Both the position numbers and the translations under genes were made by a program. Shown here in pieces: positions 1-7,973 of a stretch of 64,000 nucleotides of DNA (within the stretch, counting starts at the first letter, position 1; each line of letters starts with the position of its first letter). The notes under the pieces were generated by a model. That model was not told the DNA's origin, ran no database searches, and saw only the letters and a list, made by a program, of their open reading frames with translations. The stretch comes from Paraburkholderia unamae. Its GTDB lineage: Bacteria > Pseudomonadota > Gammaproteobacteria > Burkholderiales > Burkholderiaceae. The stretch covers positions 372,001 to 436,000 of the forward strand of contig NZ_QLSU01000001.1 in assembly GCF_003268775.1 (NCBI RefSeq). Reading direction: 5' to 3'.

Positions 1-257
1 TCGGCCTCGCCCGGCGTGAGAAAGATACCCCAGCGGTAGTCGGGCATCTTCACGTGGTCGAAGTGCGCCCAGCCGCCCGCGTCCACGCTCACCGCCGTGC
101 GCAGGTACACATCGTAGCCGTGCGAGCCGTCCGGCCCCATGTCGCCCCACCACGAAAGAAAATTGGGCTGCCACTGCTCCAGCGCGCGTTGCAGCGCGCG
201 ATCGTCGGCGAGATTGACGTTGTTGGGGATCTTTTCGCTGTAGTTGATCGTGGACAT
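1..257 (-). CDS. boxB: Benzoyl-CoA 2,3-epoxidase subunit BoxB, N-terminal part
   Basis: The reading frame starts at the ATG at 257 on the minus strand and runs off the left edge, so only about 85 residues are visible. It begins MSTINYSEKIPNNVNL and contains WQPNFLSWWGDMGP, which I recognise as the N-terminus of BoxB, the di-iron oxygenase component that epoxidises benzoyl-CoA using electrons from BoxA. An AAGGA ribosome-binding site lies just upstream of the ATG. It follows boxC by 68 bases in the same direction, the usual box order (boxC-boxB-boxA). The rest of boxB, and probably boxA, should lie to the left of the window. Identification is from sequence recall; the truncation is only the window edge. 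Confidence 0.9.
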   Translation of the reverse strand, partial: MSTINYSEKIPNNVNLADDRALQRALEQWQPNFLSWWGDMGPDGSHGYDVYLRTAVSVDAGGWAHFDHVKMPDYRWGIFLTPGEA

Positions 258-325
258 TTGAGTTCCTTGCGGCGGGCATCAACGGATGCGGCGGATACGG
301 TGGCTGCGGCTATCAGATGGCGCGA

Positions 326-1996
326 TCAAACGCGGGCAACGTCGAACTGCGCCTTGCTGCCCTTGCCGTACACCTTGAGCGCGCCCTTCTCGCCCACGGC
401 GTTGGGCCGGTTGAAGATCCAGTTCTGCCACGCGGAAAGACGCCCGAAAATGCGCGTTTCCATGGTTTCCAGCCCGTTGAAGCGCAGGTTCGCTTCGAGA
501 CCCGTGAGCGCGTCGGGCGACATGGCCGCGCGTTCTTCCAGCGCAAGACGAATTTCGTCGGGCCAGTCGATATCGTCGGGCGAGGCCGTCACGAGGCCAA
601 GGTGCTCGGCCTCGACGGGCTTCACGGCCACGCCGATCTTCGCGCGCACGGCGTCCATGGGTTCGGTTTCCTCATAGAACCGGCGCGCGAGTCTGGACTG
701 CTGCGTGACCATCGGATAGAGGCCGAAATTCGCTTCGGAAAGCGTGATCGCCGGTTCCTCGTCTTCGTTCGCGGGCAACGCCGCCATATAGGCGCGGTCG
801 GCGGCGAACGCCAGCTCGGCGAAGGTGCCCGCGAAGCACGAACCCGGCTCGATCAGCGCGAACAGCGAGCGCGAGGAAACGTCGATGCGCGCCAGCGTAC
901 GGCGCAGCATGCCGATGGTTTCGCGCACGAACCAGTGCTCACGGTGGGCGAGCAACGCGGCGTCGGCGGCGAGCACGGTGCGCGCGTCGCCTTCGGTCTT
1001 CAGGATCCACGTGCCGATGTCCAGCTCGTTGGTGCGCATGGTGAGAATCGCGTCGTCAAGCTCGCGGGCGAACTGTAGCGGCCACCACGACGCACCGGCG
1101 GCGACGATCGATTCGATGTCCGAAGCAGGCACCGTGGCGGGCGCTTTCGCCGTGAACGTGGCGGTGCGCTTCGCGCGGTCGATCGCCACTTCCACCGTAG
1201 CGTAGCTCAGGCCGCCGGCGTGCTCCACGCGCTCGACGCGCATGAGCGCCACGCCCTGCGCACCGGCCGGGCGGTCGCTCGCGGCGGCCAGTTCGAGCGC
1301 GCGCGCCTGCACGGCCGGGCCGAACTGGTTGGGCTTCACGACCTCATCGACGAGGCGCCAGGCCTTGGCCCGCTCGCCGCGAATGCCTTCCACCAGGGTA
1401 CAGAAAATGTCGGCGCGGTCGTGGCGCACCTTGCGCTTGTCGGTCAGGCGCGTGAGGCCGCCCGTGCCCGGCAGTACGCCGAGCAGCGGCACCTCGGGCA
1501 GCGCGACCGACGACGACCGGTCGTCCACGAGCATGATCTCGTCGCACGCGAGCGCCAGTTCATAGCCGCCGCCCGCGCAGGCGCCGTTCACGGCGGCAAT
1601 GAACTTCAGGCCCGAGTGGCGCGACGAATCTTCCATGCCGTTGCGCGTTTCGTTGGTGAACTTGCAGAAGTTGACCTTCCACGCATGAGCGGAAAGCCCG
1701 AGCATGAAGATATTCGCGCCCGAGCAGAACACGCGGTCTTTCAGGCTGGTCAGCACGACGGTGCGCACTTCCGGGTGCTCGAAGCGGATGCGCTGAAGTG
1801 CATCGTGCAGTTCGATATCGACGCCCAGGTCGTACGAATTGAGCTTGAGCTTGTAGCCCTCGCGAATGCCGCCGTCCTCGGCGATATCGATGCCGAGCGT
1901 GGCGACGGGGCCATCGAACGCGAGTTTCCAGTGGCGGTACTGCGAGGGATCGGTGCGGTAGTCGACTCGTTGCGGGGCGACGGCGGTTTCGGCCAT
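326..1996 (-). CDS. boxC: 2,3-epoxybenzoyl-CoA dihydrolase BoxC
   Basis: This 556-residue protein opens the ring of 2,3-epoxybenzoyl-CoA in the aerobic box pathway, giving 3,4-dehydroadipyl-CoA semialdehyde and formate. It is a duplicated enoyl-CoA hydratase (crotonase) fold. The first half carries an oxyanion-hole segment FIAAVNGACAGGGYELALACDE, followed by LPEVPLLGVLPGTGG. The longer frame upstream starts at 2047, but I chose the ATG at 1996 (MAETAVAPQRVDY) because a GGAG lies 7-10 bases before it and the length then matches the family. It is the first gene of a leftward operon with boxB. Repeats at 2050-2079, just upstream, are probable BoxR targets. Confidence 0.95.
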   Translation of the reverse strand: MAETAVAPQRVDYRTDPSQYRHWKLAFDGPVATLGIDIAEDGGIREGYKLKLNSYDLGVDIELHDALQRIRFEHPEVRTVVLTSLKDRVFCSGANIFMLGLSAHAWKVNFCKFTNETRNGMEDSSRHSGLKFIAAVNGACAGGGYELALACDEIMLVDDRSSSVALPEVPLLGVLPGTGGLTRLTDKRKVRHDRADIFCTLVEGIRGERAKAWRLVDEVVKPNQFGPAVQARALELAAASDRPAGAQGVALMRVERVEHAGGLSYATVEVAIDRAKRTATFTAKAPATVPASDIESIVAAGASWWPLQFARELDDAILTMRTNELDIGTWILKTEGDARTVLAADAALLAHREHWFVRETIGMLRRTLARIDVSSRSLFALIEPGSCFAGTFAELAFAADRAYMAALPANEDEEPAITLSEANFGLYPMVTQQSRLARRFYEETEPMDAVRAKIGVAVKPVEAEHLGLVTASPDDIDWPDEIRLALEERAAMSPDALTGLEANLRFNGLETMETRIFGRLSAWQNWIFNRPNAVGEKGALKVYGKGSKAQFDVARV

Positions 1997-2049
1997 GAGC
2001 GTCTCCAGATGCACATTCGTTTTAATGAACGATAGTGCAACACTCATTC

Positions 2050-2079
2050 GAAGTAAAGCACTTTAATGCACTTTACTTC
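2050..2079. promoter_or_regulatory. Repeat cluster upstream of boxC, candidate BoxR operator
   Basis: Two 9-bp arms, GAAGTAAAG at 2050-2058 and CTTTACTTC at 2071-2079, form a perfect inverted repeat with a 12-bp centre. Read on the minus strand, the centre also holds AAAGTGC twice with a 10-bp period. Further TGCA cores lie between here and the boxC start. BoxR/BzdR regulators are known to bind TGCA-containing repeats, so this is the obvious operator, lying 54-83 bases before boxC. The repeats are seen directly; BoxR binding is inferred. Confidence 0.55.
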
Positions 2080-2118
2080 AGGTGATGGGTAAACCCCATC
2101 CCATCTCGCCCCGGCTGC

Positions 2119-3066
2119 TCAGTCGATGCGCGGCGCCTCCGCGCCCAGGCGCGCCGCGAGGCGGTCGCGCAGTTGCAGGTAGGCGTCCGCGAGCGTCTTC
2201 TCGCTGGTGTCGAACGTCATGTCGGCGCGGCCGTAAAGCTCGCTGCGACCGGCCAGAATGCGCTTGAGGTCGTCCATCGCCTCGCGGTTGCCCGACATGG
2301 GCCGCAGATCGCCTTGCGCCACCACGCGGCGCATGTGCTCCTCGGGCGTGGCCTGCAACCAGACCGTGAAGCAGTGCGCGAGCAGCACGTTGAAGGTGGC
2401 GGGCTCCGACACGAGACCGCCCGGCGAGGCAATCACGGCGCGCGGGTGTTCGGCGACCACGGCCTCCAGCGCGCGGTGCTCGTAGCGGCGGTAGGCGCTC
2501 GCGCCATACAGCGAATGGATCTCGGAAGGCGGGCAGCCCGCAAGCTGCTCGATCACGCGCGTAAGCTCGACGAACGGCACTTTCAGCTCCTGCGCGAGCA
2601 TGCGCCCGAGCGTGGACTTGCCCGCGCCGCGCAGGCCGATGAGCGCGATGCGCTCGTTGCGGTGCGGGTCGGCCGGCGCCTGCGAGAACATCTCGGCAAG
2701 CGCGATGCGCGCGCGCTGCAAGGCGGCGGGATCGCGCCCCTGCAACAGTTCGCGGATCAGGAGCCATTCGGCCGACGAGGTCGTGACATCGCCAATCACC
2801 TCGGCCAGCGGGCAACTCAGTGTGTTCGCGATCTGCCGCAGCACCAGCACCGAAGCGTTGCCCACGCCCGACTCCAGATTCGCCAGATGCCGCTCCGACA
2901 GCCCGGTCTCCGCCGCCAGCGTCTTGCGCGTCATGCCGCGCCGCGCGCGCAGCATGCGCACGCGCTCGCCCATGGCGGTCAGGAACGGATCGCGCTCCGC
3001 GCGCTCGGCCCGCGCCGCGTCGTCGGCCGCTTCCGCCGGGAGCTCGGCAATGTAAGTTTGCTTCAT
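2119..3066 (-). CDS. boxR: Benzoyl-CoA-responsive regulator BoxR (HTH plus shikimate kinase-like domain)
   Basis: A 315-residue repressor-type regulator. Residues about 30-90 form an XRE helix-turn-helix (MTRKTLAAETGLSERHLANL). From about residue 140 there is a shikimate kinase-like domain with the P-loop LRGAGKSTLG; in the BoxR/BzdR family this domain senses benzoyl-CoA rather than acting as a kinase. It lies upstream of boxC in the same direction, 122 bases away, and is divergent from the PnbB-like gene and benzoate-CoA ligase, which places it to control both halves of the cluster. The ATG at 3066 was chosen because the HTH spacing is normal and nothing upstream in frame looks conserved. 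Confidence 0.92.
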   Translation of the reverse strand: MKQTYIAELPAEAADDAARAERAERDPFLTAMGERVRMLRARRGMTRKTLAAETGLSERHLANLESGVGNASVLVLRQIANTLSCPLAEVIGDVTTSSAEWLLIRELLQGRDPAALQRARIALAEMFSQAPADPHRNERIALIGLRGAGKSTLGRMLAQELKVPFVELTRVIEQLAGCPPSEIHSLYGASAYRRYEHRALEAVVAEHPRAVIASPGGLVSEPATFNVLLAHCFTVWLQATPEEHMRRVVAQGDLRPMSGNREAMDDLKRILAGRSELYGRADMTFDTSEKTLADAYLQLRDRLAARLGAEAPRID

Positions 3067-3090
3067 CTTCGGAGACCCTTAACCCCATCT

Positions 3091-3140
3091 AAATGTACTA
3101 TAGTGCTTGACATGCATTTTGCGAACCGCTAATTTTCCGT
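3091..3140 (+). promoter_or_regulatory. boxR / plus-strand box gene intergenic promoter region
   Basis: The 156-base gap between the divergent boxR and PnbB-like genes contains a perfect TTGACA at 3107-3112 with an A/T-rich segment (TAATTT) 17 bases downstream, which would read rightwards. ATAGTGC (3100-3106) and a TGCA (3113-3116) overlap it. The same ATAGTGC, inverted, occurs upstream of boxC. This fits BoxR repression of the ligase operon, but the -10 is weak and binding is inferred. Confidence 0.4.
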
Positions 3141-3222
3141 CAAAAGATTGCCCGACCACAAATAGACGTATAGCGGCTTGCAGCAGCGCCCCGCCACCAC
3201 GCGGGCACGATGGGAGACACGC

Positions 3223-3693
3223 ATGTCACCGCAAGACTTCGAGCGCCTCGTCGCAGGCGTCACCGGGCAGATCGCCGCCCGTCCGCTCGATGATGCACTC
3301 GACGCATGGCTCAACGCCACCTGGCCGAACGGCAGCCCGACCTTCGAGGCGCTGGCGCAAGCCTGCCGGGCGGGCGTGGCGCAAGGCTGGCTGTGCAACC
3401 GTGAGGCGGGCGGCTTGCGCTACGGGCGCATCTTCAAGGCGCTGCCGGCCACGCACGGCTTCTCCGTCGACGTGGTGAGCATGAAAGATATTGCCGGTCC
3501 CCACCACACGCACCCGAACGGCGAGATCGACCTCATCATGCCGCTTACTGAAGGCGCGACCTTCGACGGCCGCCCGGCCGGCTGGTGCGTATACGGTCCC
3601 GGCAGCGCGCATCGGCCGACCGTCGCCAACGGCGCGGCGCTGGTGCTCTATCTGCTGCCCCAGGGCGCGATCGAATTCACGCCGCAAGCCTGA
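3223..3693 (+). CDS. DUF4863 / PnbB-like protein of the box cluster
   Basis: A 156-residue protein matching what I know as the DUF4863 family, whose characterised member PnbB is a 4-hydroxylaminobenzoate lyase. The C-terminal half looks cupin-like, with a histidine pair (GPHHTHPNGEIDLIMPL) and a later GSAHRPTV, likely metal ligands. It is the first plus-strand gene, 70 bases before benzoate-CoA ligase and divergent from boxR, so it probably belongs to the benzoate regulon although no box step needs it. The start at 3223 (MSPQDFERLV) has GGGAGA eight bases before it; a longer frame from 3178 has no such site. Family call good, function in this cluster unknown. Confidence 0.75.
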   Translation: MSPQDFERLVAGVTGQIAARPLDDALDAWLNATWPNGSPTFEALAQACRAGVAQGWLCNREAGGLRYGRIFKALPATHGFSVDVVSMKDIAGPHHTHPNGEIDLIMPLTEGATFDGRPAGWCVYGPGSAHRPTVANGAALVLYLLPQGAIEFTPQA

Positions 3694-3763
3694 AGCGCCG
3701 GTTGTCCTGCCTCGCCCGACTGCCTCGCCCGCCGATAAAGACGCACAGAACGGAGACAATATC

Positions 3764-5398
3764 GTGGATACCCAGACAGCGTCGCCCGCGCAGCCCACGC
3801 CCGCGGCCGCGTCCCCCGCGCGAGGCGCCGAGCCGCCACCCGCGCTATTCAACTTCGCCACGCACCTTTTCGCGCTCAATCGCGCGCGCGCCGCGAAGAC
3901 CGCCTATATCGACGACACGCTCACGCTGAGCTACGGCGAACTCGAAACCCAGGCACACCGCTTCGCCAGTGCGATGCGCGCGCTGGGCGTTCACGCGGAA
4001 GAGCGCATCCTGCTCGTGATGCTCGACACGATCGAATTGCCGATAGCGTTCCTTGGCGCGCTCCATGCGGGCATCGTACCCGTGGTCGTCAATACGCTGC
4101 TCACCCCGGCCGACTACGTCTATATGCTCACGCACAGCCGCGCACGCGTGGTGATCGCCTCGGGCGCGGTGCTGGCCAACGTGCGCGCGGCGCTTGCCGA
4201 AGCGCAATGCGAGGACTGCGAATTAATCGTCTCACAGCCGTTGGCCGAAAGCGCAAACAGCACGCCTGAATCGCCGCGTGTGCTCGCCGACCTGCTCGCG
4301 CGCGCCGAGCCCGCGCCGCGCGCCGCGCAAACGAACGGCGACGACATCGCGTTCTGGCTCTACTCGTCCGGTTCGACGGGCAAGCCCAAAGGCACCGTGC
4401 ACACGCACGCGAATCTCTACTGGACCGTGGAGACCTACGCGAAACCGATTCTCGGCATACGCGAGAGCGACGTGGTGTTTTCAGCGGCGAAGCTGTTCTT
4501 CGCGTACGGGCTTGGCAACGGCCTCTCGTTTCCGCTCTCGGTGGGCGCGACCACGGTGCTGATGGCCGAGCGGCCCACCGCCGGTGCCGTGTTCGCGCGG
4601 CTCGTCAAGCATCGCCCGACCGTGTTCTACGGCGTGCCCACGCTCTACGCGAGCATGATGGCCTCGCCCAACCTGCCCGCGCGCGCCGACGTCGCGCTAC
4701 GCATTTGCGCCTCGGCGGGCGAGGCGCTGCCGCGCGAGATCGGCGAGCGCTTCAGGCAGCATTTCGGCGCCGACATTCTCGACGGCCTCGGCTCGACCGA
4801 GATGCTGCACATCTTCCTCTCCAACCGCCCCGACCTCGTCGAATACGGCACCACGGGCCGCCCCGTGCCCGGCTACGACATCGAACTGCGCGACGAAACC
4901 GGCCGCCTCGTGCCCGATGGCGAGATCGGCGACCTGTATATTCGCGGGCCGAGCGCGGCCGTGATGTACTGGTGCAATCGCGAGAAGTCGCGCGCGACCT
5001 TTCTGGGCGACTGGGTGCGAAGCGGCGACAAGTACCGGCGGCTGCCGGGCGGCGCCTATGTGTACGCGGGCCGCAGCGACGACATGCTCAAGGTGAGCGG
5101 TCAATACGTCTCGCCCATCGAGGTGGAGATGGTGCTCATGCAGCACGACGCGGTGCTCGAAGCGGCCGTGATCGGCGTCGATCAGGGCGGCCTCGTGAAG
5201 ACCTGCGCGTTCGTCGTGCTCAAGCAGGAGGCGCAGGACGCCGCGCACGACATGCTGGCCGAAACGCTGAAGGCGTTCGTCAAGACGCGGCTCGCGCCGC
5301 ACAAGTATCCGCGCGACATCCTGTTCGTGGACGACCTGCCCAAGACCGCGACCGGTAAAATACAGCGCTTCCGCCTGCGCCAGCAGTTTCAGTCGTGA
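3764..5398 (+). CDS. bclA: Benzoate-CoA ligase
   Basis: Activates benzoate with ATP and coenzyme A, the entry step of the box pathway. The 544-residue protein is an ANL-superfamily enzyme: phosphate-binding loop YSSGSTGKPKG starting near residue 200, GLGSTEMLHIF in the middle, hinge and acyl-substrate region YAGRSDDMLKVSGQYVSP, and the C-terminal catalytic lysine near residue 532 in TATGKIQR. The start is a GTG at 3764 preceded by CGGAGA; the frame is open much further upstream, but that part overlaps the previous gene and is alanine/arginine-rich shadow. The 25 residues before FNFATHLF are a low-complexity Ala/Pro stretch. It is followed after 10 bases by an alpha/beta hydrolase. Confidence 0.93.
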   Translation: MDTQTASPAQPTPAAASPARGAEPPPALFNFATHLFALNRARAAKTAYIDDTLTLSYGELETQAHRFASAMRALGVHAEERILLVMLDTIELPIAFLGALHAGIVPVVVNTLLTPADYVYMLTHSRARVVIASGAVLANVRAALAEAQCEDCELIVSQPLAESANSTPESPRVLADLLARAEPAPRAAQTNGDDIAFWLYSSGSTGKPKGTVHTHANLYWTVETYAKPILGIRESDVVFSAAKLFFAYGLGNGLSFPLSVGATTVLMAERPTAGAVFARLVKHRPTVFYGVPTLYASMMASPNLPARADVALRICASAGEALPREIGERFRQHFGADILDGLGSTEMLHIFLSNRPDLVEYGTTGRPVPGYDIELRDETGRLVPDGEIGDLYIRGPSAAVMYWCNREKSRATFLGDWVRSGDKYRRLPGGAYVYAGRSDDMLKVSGQYVSPIEVEMVLMQHDAVLEAAVIGVDQGGLVKTCAFVVLKQEAQDAAHDMLAETLKAFVKTRLAPHKYPRDILFVDDLPKTATGKIQRFRLRQQFQS

Positions 5399-5408
5399 CC
5401 GCCTCTCC

Positions 5409-6257
5409 ATGAACGAAAGCGAATTCGCCACCCTGCCCGCCACCGCCGCGCGCGAAGCGCTGCGCATCGAATACCGCTGGATCGGCGCCGATGGTGCCGA
5501 TCGTGCCGATGGTGCTATTAGCGCCGACGCGCCGCTCGCCGTGTTCCTGCACGAGGGCCTCGGCTCGATCGCCATGTGGAAGGACTGGCCGGCTGTGCTC
5601 TGCGCACGCCTTGGCATGCGCGGTCTCGTGTACTCGCGCCCGGGCTACGGCCGCTCCACGCCGCGCGAACACAGCGTGAAATGGCCCGTCGATTTCATGG
5701 CGCAGCAGGCGCGCGACGTCCTGCCCGCGCTGCTCGACGCGCTCGGTGTCGATGCCGCCGAACGCAAGCGCATGTGGCTCATCGGCCATAGCGACGGCGC
5801 CTCGATCGCCCTGCTCCACGCCGCCGCGTTTCCGGAGGCGCTCGCGGGCGCGGTGGCGATCGCGCCGCACGTGTTCGTCGAAGACATTTCCGTCGAAAGC
5901 ATCGCGGCCGCGAAGGTTGCGTACGAAACCACCGGCCTGCGCGAGAAGCTCGCGCGCTATCACGATGACGTCGATTCCGCGTTCTACGGCTGGAACGACA
6001 TCTGGCTCGATCCGGCGTTCCGCGCCTGGAACATCGTGGGCGAACTGGGCGCGATCCGCGCGCCGCTGCTCGCCATGCAGGCCTTCGACGACCACTACGG
6101 CACCATGGCGCAGGTGGAGGCAATCGGCGCGGCGGTGCCTCATGCGCACGTTCACGCGCTCGCGCAGGGCGGCCACTCGCCCCATCGCGACGCGCCCGGG
6201 CCGCTCGACGCAGCCATCGAGCAGTTCGTTTCCGCCCAACGCAAGCCTGGCGCCTGA
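5409..6257 (+). CDS. Alpha/beta hydrolase of the box cluster
   Basis: A 282-residue alpha/beta hydrolase with the expected order of motifs: HEGLGS (oxyanion region), nucleophile elbow GHSDGAS, and catalytic histidine in GGHSPHRD. It begins only 10 bases after benzoate-CoA ligase, so it is co-transcribed with it. Hydrolases of this kind accompany box ligases in related bacteria; a role in rescuing coenzyme A from dead-end thioesters or in hydrolysing benzoate esters is plausible, but I cannot choose between them. Residues about 27-36 are a small GAD repeat (see the repeat entry). There is no signal peptide, so it is cytoplasmic. Confidence 0.75.
   Translation: MNESEFATLPATAAREALRIEYRWIGADGADRADGAISADAPLAVFLHEGLGSIAMWKDWPAVLCARLGMRGLVYSRPGYGRSTPREHSVKWPVDFMAQQARDVLPALLDALGVDAAERKRMWLIGHSDGASIALLHAAAFPEALAGAVAIAPHVFVEDISVESIAAAKVAYETTGLREKLARYHDDVDSAFYGWNDIWLDPAFRAWNIVGELGAIRAPLLAMQAFDDHYGTMAQVEAIGAAVPHAHVHALAQGGHSPHRDAPGPLDAAIEQFVSAQRKPGA
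5487..5513 (+). repeat. Three 9-bp repeats in the hydrolase gene
   Basis: GCCGATGGT, GCCGATCGT and GCCGATGGT follow each other directly and encode GAD-GAD-RAD-type residues near the N-terminus of the hydrolase. They keep the frame, so copy-number change would only lengthen a surface loop. Confidence 0.6.
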
Positions 6258-6611
6258 GCGGCGCGCGCGCAAACCGCAAGGGGCCCGTCGCACGCGGGCG
6301 CCCCGCCATCGCCCCCTCGAACGCCCCCTCAAGCGTCCCCTCAAACACGCGGCGAACACGCGAATCGATGCGTTGCGCATAGCACGCCCCTGCAATTCCG
6401 GTAACGAAGCGTTTCCGGGGCCAAACCCGCCGCAACGTTGCAATCCTTTGGTGATATTGTCTTTCTTTGCCGCGGCGGCGAAAGGGTCCGACCACGCCAA
6501 CCGGCCAGAGAACGGGGAAACGCGGCCAGGCGTTGGGCGACGCCGAAAAACAAAACGGGGCAGCAAGGCGAGACGAAAGAAGACCGGGCGGATCACGCGC
6601 CGGCCAGAACG
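6258..6611. other. Intergenic region before the quorum-sensing kinase
   Basis: The 354 bases between the hydrolase and the kinase hold no supported gene. Seen here: an imperfect G/C hairpin soon after the hydrolase stop (around 6279-6305), a 12-bp tandem repeat (6310-6345), and a moderately A/T-rich stretch near 6450-6475 that could hold the kinase promoter. No convincing -35/-10 pair was recognised. Confidence 0.5.
6310..6345 (+). repeat. Three tandem 12-bp repeats
   Basis: CGCCCCCTCGAA, CGCCCCCTCAAG and CGTCCCCTCAAA stand head to tail in the gap before the kinase gene. They differ at a few positions, so this is an ageing microrepeat. No function is assigned. Confidence 0.7.
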
Positions 6612-7973
6612 ATGAGCGATTCCATCCTGATGAACGTTTCGAGAACCTCGGCGCGACTGCGGCGGGTCTGGGCGTCGATGCGCCCGCGCTTCGTGCGCGC
6701 CTTCGCGCCCGCGTTGCGCAACCTGCAATACGTCAAGCGCCGCATGCGCCCGCTCGCCGTCGTGGCGAGCGTGGGCTTTCCGCTTTACTACTACGTCTGG
6801 AAAGACCTCTTTCCGCAGCCGTACGAAAATCTCACGCTGCGCCTGATCGGCTCGCTCGTTTTCGTCCCGATTCTCGCCTTCGAGCGCTGGCCCGCGCCGC
6901 TCAAGAAGTTGCTGCCGTGGTACTGGTACTGCGCCACGCTTTATGCGCTGCCGTTCTTCTTCACCTTCATGCTGCTCAAAAACAACGGCAATGAGGTGTG
7001 GGTGGAAAGCGCGCTGATCGCGGCGTTCGTCATGGTGCTGCTGCTCGACTGGCTCATGCTCGTGCTCCAGTTCCTCGTGGGCATCAGCCTCGCGGTGCTC
7101 GCGTACTGCCTCACCACCGACCCTGTCGTGCTCGGCCCGAACTACCTCACGCATCTGGCGATCTTCTCGTTCGCGGTGGCGATCGGCGCGGTGGCCAATT
7201 ACGATCAGGACCGCATACAAATCGAACAGGAGCGCGCGATGCTCGCCACGGCGGGCAGCGTCGCGCACGAATTGCGCACCCCGCTCGTGGCGATTCGCGT
7301 GGGTGCGGCGGGTCTCATGCGCTATCTGCCCGCGCTACTCGATACTTATCAACTCGCCCAGCGCAATCGTTTGCCGGTGCCCAAGATACGCGTGGCGCAT
7401 CTGCACTCCATGCAAGGCGTGGTAAGCCGTATCGAACAGGAAGCGTTGCATTCGAACGCCATCATCGACATGCTGCTCGCCACGGCGCGCTTCACGGGCG
7501 GCAACATGCAAAACGCAACGCAGTGCTCGATCGCGCATTGCGTGGAAACGGCGCTTGCGCGCTTTCCGTTTCGCGAAGGCGATCGCCGCCGCGTAATCTG
7601 CAATCTGCGCCCCGATTTTCAGTTTCACGGTTCCGAAATGCTAACCGTTCACGTTCTGTTCAATCTGCTGAAAAACGCCTTCCGGCATATGGGCAGCATC
7701 GAAGGTGCGCAAATTTCGATTCGCCTTGAATCAGGCCAACGGTCCAATCGCCTGATTTTCAGCGATACGGGCACAGGTATTTCCCCTGAAGTCTTGCCGC
7801 ACATCTTCACGCGCTTTTATACTTCGACAACCGCCACCGATGACGTGACGCTCGGAGCAGGAATCGGGCTGGCATTCTGCCGCGATGTCATGCAAGCGAT
7901 GGGGGGAGCGATAACCTGCTCCTCCGTAAAAGGCGAATACACCGAGTTCGTTTTGACATTCCCAGCGCCATGA
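6612..7973 (+). CDS. CqsS/LqsS-type membrane sensor histidine kinase
   Basis: A 453-residue sensor kinase. The N-terminal half has about six hydrophobic segments (residues roughly 45-195) starting after a basic leader, with almost no periplasmic loop, as in the alpha-hydroxyketone receptors CqsS and LqsS. The phospho-acceptor is His219 in SVAHELRTPL. About 55 unusual residues follow it, then an N box (FNLLKNAFRH), G1 box (FSDTGTGIS), F box and G2 box (GAGIGLAFC). There is no receiver domain, so it is not a hybrid like Vibrio CqsS. It overlaps the next gene by ATGA. The start is uncertain: 6612 was chosen because homology-like sequence begins there; a second ATG lies at 6630 and neither has a strong ribosome site. 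Confidence 0.8.
   Translation: MSDSILMNVSRTSARLRRVWASMRPRFVRAFAPALRNLQYVKRRMRPLAVVASVGFPLYYYVWKDLFPQPYENLTLRLIGSLVFVPILAFERWPAPLKKLLPWYWYCATLYALPFFFTFMLLKNNGNEVWVESALIAAFVMVLLLDWLMLVLQFLVGISLAVLAYCLTTDPVVLGPNYLTHLAIFSFAVAIGAVANYDQDRIQIEQERAMLATAGSVAHELRTPLVAIRVGAAGLMRYLPALLDTYQLAQRNRLPVPKIRVAHLHSMQGVVSRIEQEALHSNAIIDMLLATARFTGGNMQNATQCSIAHCVETALARFPFREGDRRRVICNLRPDFQFHGSEMLTVHVLFNLLKNAFRHMGSIEGAQISIRLESGQRSNRLIFSDTGTGISPEVLPHIFTRFYTSTTATDDVTLGAGIGLAFCRDVMQAMGGAITCSSVKGEYTEFVLTFPAP

Noticed and set aside
2078..3088. 336-residue minus-strand ORF overlapping boxR
   Set aside because: It is the shifted frame of boxR, rich in Arg/Gly/Ala, without domains.
5280..7268. 662-residue minus-strand ORF antisense to the hydrolase and the kinase
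   Set aside because: Long antisense frames are common at this GC content; the sequence is arginine/glutamate-rich with no motif, and the plus-strand genes are clear.
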